This document shows positions 59,398-64,000 of a stretch of DNA of 64,000 nt, piece by piece (within the stretch, counting starts at the first letter, position 1; each line of letters begins with the position of its first letter). A program made the translations under genes and the position numbers. The notes beneath the pieces are model-generated. The model did no database searches. It was not told the DNA's origin and saw only the letters and a list, made by a program, of their open reading frames with translations. Source of the stretch: Metaphire vulgaris (lineage: Eukaryota; Annelida; Clitellata; Crassiclitellata; Megascolecidae); the NCBI GenBank assembly GCA_018105865.1, contig CM030850.1, positions 14,766,967 to 14,830,966 on the forward strand. The letters are read 5' to 3'.

Positions 59398-61325
59398 TAG
59401 AGCTGGGTCGATTACGATTATTTTTTCCGATTACGATTACGATTATTTTCGATTATTTTTCACGATTACGATTACGATTACGATTACGGTTTTTTAAATA
59501 ATCGCGATTTCGATTTCGATTATTTCACAGTACCTTTAGAAACTGGCTTTCCCGCCATATTTTACAGTATTCGGCAATCCTCTGTGTATCGATGCTCAGT
59601 TGATCTTCAACAGGGATATTTCTACACCCCTAACACCCCCCAACACCCCCAATTTGAGATCGGCACCCCTAACATTTGGTGATGTGACAATGATATGCAT
59701 ACAGAATGCATATTTATTTATTTATTTATTGACAATTTAAATAGCGCAGTACGCAAGGCTAAGGCCTACAACAAGAGCGCTTAACACAGTTCATATCCAA
59801 TATTAAATAAATGTGTCTTCAAATTTCTAATGAAAAGTCCAGCTGAGACTGCTCCAGTCACATTGTCTGGAAGAGAGTTCCACAGGGCGGGATTCCTCCG
59901 CGCGAATGATCTTTCCCCAAACTTAGGGGTCTTGGGCGGGGGAGGGACCAACAACTGCACTCTCCGACTGGACCGATCTCCTCTCGATCACAGTCGATCT
60001 TCGTACAAGCACAGTTAGATAATCAGGACAGAGTGGATCGTGTAAAGCCCGAAACGTAAGCCAACAGCGCTTGTAGACAATGCACTGTGGAACACGGATC
60101 CAGTGGAGTCGATCTCTAAGGAGAGGAGTGATTAGCCCTGAACACCCCCAAACAGGCCCATTCAGAGGGGGCTAGGATGGCCATTCGGCCCGGGCCTCCA
60201 TCATTTTGGGGGCCTCCATTTGTTTCCTTGTCGAGAATTCTGGGAGAGCTAGAAAGCTAGATAGCTACTACTAGAAGGGGCCTCAAAATTTGGTGATGAC
60301 CTTTTTGCTTGTTGATAATTTTGGGATTTTGGGAAAGCTAGGAAGGTATTCTGCGGTCCTCAAAATTGGTGATTACCTTTTTTCGCTTGTCAACATTTTA
60401 ATTGTTGGGAGGCTAGGAGAGGCCTCGAAATTCCAACTGGCCTGGACCTCCTTCAGCCTCTGAAGAGGCCTGCCTCCAAATGGAGAAATAGACCCCACAA
60501 CTTTATCCTCGGATGACTTATTTGCTTGTCAGACATTTTGTGAGTCTCTATAACGGTTTTTGCTTGTCAGCCTTTTTCGGTAGAGACTTCCAAATTTCGA
60601 CACTCCCAGATTTTCCCGACACCCCAAATTCACAATCCTACAATCCTAGAAATAAACACACCCCAGATTTTCCCGACACCCCTTCCCAATTCACAATCCT
60701 AGAAATAACCCTGGTCTTTAATCTCCTTAAAGGATCGAGCCTGGGTGGCAAGACCGATATCGTCAGCGTATCCAAACTTCCTACTGATGGTACCAGGTAG
60801 GCCTAAGCCGTTTGTAGGCCTATAGGCCTACAAATTGAATAACGTGGGGGCTAGAACTGGACCCTATGGTAGACCGTTTCGTCGACGTCTCCAGGAGCTG
60901 ACACATGGACTACTAGAATTGGCTGACATCTCCCAAGTGAACTCAGAACCGTCTGTCAGAAATGAGTAATTCCACAAGTTGACAGAACCAGGGTGGCAAG
61001 TTGAGCGAGAGTTTGTACATTAAAGCCACCTGACACACCGTATCGAAAGCTGCTGTCAAACCCAGAAAGATGGTACCTGTCTTTAGACGCTGTTGAATCC
61101 ATTTTCAATGAAAATCTTATAATCAAAGGTAAATTGATCTTTCTTTGAATCGGAAATATTGTATAATATCACTTACGGGAATAATCGAAAAATAATCGCG
61201 ATTTCGATTATTTTTTCGACGATTATCGATTATTTCGATTTATTTAATAATCGTGTCGATTACGATTACGATTTTTTCAAAAATCGCGATTTCGATTACG
61301 ATTTCGATTAATCGACCCACCTCTA
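59398..61325. mobile_element. 1.9-kb hAT-like element with CGATTA-rich ends carrying LINE pieces
   Basis: The ends TAGAGCTGGGTCGATTACG and ATTAATCGACCCACCTCTA are followed inward by dense CGATTACGATT repeats. A perfect 8-bp TSD TTTCCTTC (59390-59397 and 61326-61333) brackets it. The interior holds LINE fragments and MITE-like tracts rather than a transposase. Confidence 0.9.
59729..61095 (-). mobile_element. LINE fragments (two RT-derived parts) inside the 59398-61325 element
   Basis: At 60140-59830 the minus strand resembles the CR1/L2-like C-terminus (KFGERSFARRNPALWNSLPD-like). At 61080-60700 it encodes a different RT: FDTV (motif A region) and SRKFGYADDIGLATQARSF (YADD at about 60759-60770). 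Between them (60140-60700) is a G/C-run MITE-like insert with four core words (for example 60295-60312). Confidence 0.75.
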
Positions 61326-61984
61326 TTTCCTTCCGTCGTTTCCTACTGGGTTGGACGACGGGTCTGAAATCTGAACGAGTTCCTTCCACTTCTGTTCTGA
61401 ATTTCTGTCTATCTCTTGTTGCCTTGGTAATTTGTGAGTTTACGTTTTAAAAAATAAGATGACTGCATCCACGATGTCTCGTGTCTTTCTTACTTACTTA
61501 CTAACTTACTTAAAATTCTCAGATGCACACCAAATTCCGTGCATTTTGACCAAGGAGGTATTAAAATGTAAACAATGAAACAGGGTGTTAGTGTTACCAG
61601 CAGAATTAGGCCTATTGGGTCACCCTGTGCAGCGTCAACACCGCGTGGCGCCAGTTGTATGTTAGGTCATTTGCAGCAAAACTTCAATTTACAAATTTTA
61701 CAGTAACTAATATTTAGCGTTCTATTCACGACTGCAACTACCCAAGACAAAGTGTATCTAGAGACAAGATTATTTTCAAATGTAGGCCCTATCTAAATGT
61801 AGAAAGAGAAGAAACTGAGAAACACTTCTTCTTCTTCTAGCGAATGCCTTGTCGGCGAGGTAAGATCGTTAGTTTCCCCAATAGAATTGGGTACTCACGG
61901 GGTGCACCACTTGAAGGTCGATCCAATGAACCCCTGAGAAACACTGACTTTGAGGAGCACATCATGGACCAGCTTGCATCAGTA

Positions 61985-62335
61985 AGGGGTCGTCCACTCG
62001 TCCATAAATTACGTAACGCGGTTAGGGGGGGGGGTCCGGCCATTTGTTACGAAGTGTGACGACGGGGGCGGGGTTCCGTAAATGTGACGTAACGCAAAAA
62101 ATTTCAGTGATGACCTCTGAACTTTTTTTGCTTGTCAGGGTTTTTCGAGAGGAAAAAATACAAGGATGAACTTTTTTCATTGTCAAAACTTTTCGGAAGA
62201 CGAAAATGGGTGTGTCGGCCCGTTGTTACGTCATATTTTGGGGTCTAACGTTTTTTTACGTCTCGTTACGTAGGGGGAGTGGGTCAAAAAAGTGCCAAAA
62301 AATCGCGTTACGTAATTTATGGACGACCCCTAAAA
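61985..62335. mobile_element. GGGGTCGTCCATAAATTACGTAACG TIR element
   Basis: The left end GGGGTCGTCC (with a small internal repeat) then CATAAATTACGTAACGCGG, and the right end GCGTTACGTAATTTATGGACGACCCC, are long inverted repeats. It carries core words ACTTTTTTTGCTTGTCA (62121-62137) and ACTTTTTTCATTGTCA. It is related to the elements at 15554 and 39208. Confidence 0.85.
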
Positions 62336-62862
62336 GCAAGAAAAGTGCATTTGTAGTTTTAATCTTGTGTCAATAAAATGTCACGATTTGTTAATTAAAG
62401 GTTTGTTAGCCTGTTAAAAGAATTTTCTGACCTCTCTGTCATGCATGGCGTCAAATACCCTGGGTATAGGCCCACGTCCTTGCCTTGTGTACAGCCACGC
62501 CGAAACCGAAAACAAATTGCAAACAAGTTGACAAACTTCGACAAGAAATCCCAAACAAATGGGGGAAATGGACAGGTCAAATCTGGAAAGGGATTTCTGT
62601 CCATGGGACGTACGGACGCCCATGCGATGAAATAGCACGTGAACGGGCTTTTCTAGCACGTGACGCGAAGAGACCGCCGGAGCTCCACTCACGTTCCTGC
62701 CCCCGGCCCCCGGGAAATTGTCCCTCTTCTCCCACCCTCCCAACGCTCCTGCATGTCAAAACAAAAGTTCGTCCAGCTGGACATCGTGACCGCTGTTTAA
62801 TTAACTTAGGCTAAATGACTGAAATCAAGCAGAGACAGGACTGATCAGTTTGACAACAGAAA

Positions 62863-63029
62863 CAGGGTCGTAGCGACGAGGGGTATATCGGTGTATATAA
62901 CCTCCCCCCCCAAAAAAAAATCAGGCTACCTTAAAATTTGTAATGTGTTCTTTCAGATTTTCAAAGCTTTTAAAGAGTTATACCCTCCAATCACATTATA
63001 CCCCAATCAAATTCCTGACTACGCCCGTG
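62863..63029. mobile_element. hAT MITE, CAGGGTCGTAGC family
   Basis: The ends are CAGGGTCGTAGCGACG and TCCTGACTACGCCCGTG, with the perfect TSD AACAGAAA (62855-62862 and 63030-63037). It lies 41 bp beyond the stop codon of the carboxypeptidase gene, so probably in its 3' UTR. Confidence 0.9.
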
Positions 63030-63070
63030 AACAGAAATTATACAATCCGACGACGAAGGACCTAAAAAGT

Positions 63071-63282
63071 CTAAAAGTTCCACGGAGTCTTCGGGTGTTC
63101 CAGTTGGTCCATTGTCAGCGCTAGATTCTTTACCCCCTCCCAGGTCTCGATGCCCGAAGACAGAATCTGATTGGGAGGCAGAAGGAAGCCGTGCTCGCCC
63201 TGGTCCCTCAGTTCTATCGTGTAGACGTACGGAATCTTTGCGACGCCGTAGGCCCAGTCACGTGACGTACCAGACGACCGAT
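63071..63282 (-). CDS. M14 metallocarboxypeptidase, last exon (partial gene)
   Basis: Acceptor ATCCGTTTATTCAG opens a phase-1 exon of 212 nt ending in TAG. It encodes RSSGTSRDWAYGVAKIPYVY, TIELRDQGEHGFLLPPNQIL and SSGIETWEGVKNLALTM. This is the C-terminal part of the A/B-type carboxypeptidase fold: SGTSRDWAY corresponds to the SGGSxDW segment and the Glu of TIELRD is the catalytic base. The zinc-binding HxxE and His lie in exons to the right, outside the window. The exact subfamily (A, B or O-like) cannot be told from this exon. Confidence 0.93.
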
Positions 63283-63509
63283 CTGAATAAACGGATGGAG
63301 AGCACGAACAGGTGGCTAGAATCTCGCTTACGCTAGCATTTCGAATTTTTAGGCATTAAAGAAACTAGTCAGATATTATTGAACTGTCGTAGGCCTACTG
63401 CTTAAAATGCACAGTTAACACCAAGAATAGAACGATTGGTTGATCTTAAGGCAGTCGATTTTTGATTTTTAAAACTAGTTTAACGAGAAGCTTGTGCTGT
63501 ATAGACCTG

Positions 63510-64000
63510 CAGCAGAACTCCGTTATAACGTACTTAGCGACAGAGCCGTAACTATAGTATTTGGCGCCCGGGGTAAGGTATAAACTCTTCTCCTCCCAAC
63601 AGTCTAAACAACTAGTGATGACCGTTCTTGCTTATCAGACTTTTAAGACTTTTCAGACGACGTTATAGTAGCCAAGACAGAAGGCGGGTGATGACATCTT
63701 TTCGTTGTCGTATTGTTCGTATTGTTATAAGGGTAGTACCTTCGAACCTTCGACGGGCGTTTAGCTTGTTACAGCCGTGGTTTTTTGGCGCCCCCCCCCC
63801 CAAGTCGGCGCCCGGAGCAGCTTGCCTCCCATCCGCCCATAGTTACGGCTCTGCTTAGCGGGTCTGTAAAATTGAGTATATTGTATCAGAAAGGTACGTT
63901 CTATCCTTCATCAGTCAAAACGGTGGCGCGCCACGCCGGACATTGCAGTACTTTAAAACCGAGCATAGCCTGCGTTGTGTGAGGTTATAAGCGTCGCCAC
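63510..64000. mobile_element. pogo/Tigger-like element hosting a hAT insertion, cut by window end
   Basis: The left end CAGCAGAACTCCGTTATAACG continues, after the hAT element at 63541-63853, with GGGTCTGTAAAATTGAG and the usual interior. It runs off the right edge. Confidence 0.8.
63541..63853. mobile_element. hAT MITE, CAGAGCCGTAACTAT family (nested)
   Basis: The ends are CAGAGCCGTAACTATAG and CATAGTTACGGCTCTG. Flanks CTTAGCGA and CTTAGCGG match at 7 of 8. Worn core words (GATGACCGTTCTTGCTTATCA) lie near 63618. Confidence 0.9.

Noticed and set aside
61841..61859. Exon-like 19 nt on the plus strand (CTTCTTCTTCTAG ... GAG|GTAAGA)
   Set aside because: Good splice signals but no neighbouring plus-strand exon or recognisable peptide; probably chance in repeat DNA.
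63257..63266. Second GTCACGTGAC palindrome
   Set aside because: It lies inside the carboxypeptidase coding exon (Thr-Ser-Arg-Asp codons), so a regulatory role is not needed to explain it.

Overview
The window is eukaryotic and almost certainly from an invertebrate animal. Genes are split into short exons with GT..AG junctions. Introns and intergenic DNA are packed with microsatellites, LINE and SINE fragments and very many short terminal-inverted-repeat (TIR) transposons. I cannot name the species. The protein-coding content is typically metazoan, and the repeat style would suit a marine deuterostome or lophotrochozoan.

All recognisable genes lie on the minus strand. From left to right: (1) an intronless Mab-21/cGAS-like (cGLR) sequence at 1-1670, broken by a frameshift and an in-frame stop; (2) a dystrobrevin gene, 4004-33061, rebuilt here as 15 exons with nearly continuous splice phase, covering EF-hand region, ZZ zinc finger, coiled coil and the acidic C-terminal tail; (3) an unidentified multi-pass membrane-protein gene, candidate exons 34749-47202, apparently starting in a CpG-rich exon; (4) TMEM41B, 52222-59058, seven exons, with a perfect GTCACGTGAC palindrome just upstream of the start codon; (5) the last exon of an M14 metallocarboxypeptidase at 63071-63282, whose 5' part lies beyond the window.

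The mobile DNA is the most striking content. I find more than 30 short hAT-type elements (about 120-530 bp). Seventeen have a perfect 8-bp target-site duplication (TSD) readable in the window and five more match 7 of 8. They fall into a dozen or so TIR families (CAGTGGCG.., CAGGGCCG.., CAGTGTTTA.., CAGGGCGCG.., etc.). Many share one internal word, roughly GACGACCTTTTTTGCTTGTCA, although their ends differ. Other elements include a non-autonomous Helitron that sits exactly inside the TSD of a hAT-like element, pogo/Tigger-like palindromic elements that host younger hAT insertions, a 1.9-kb hAT-like element loaded with LINE pieces, 5S- and tRNA-derived SINEs, and tail-to-tail LINE fragments.

The genes do not form an obvious pathway. 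Dystrobrevin belongs to the dystrophin complex at the cell cortex, TMEM41B is an ER scramblase used in autophagosome formation, and cGLRs are innate immune nucleotidyltransferases.
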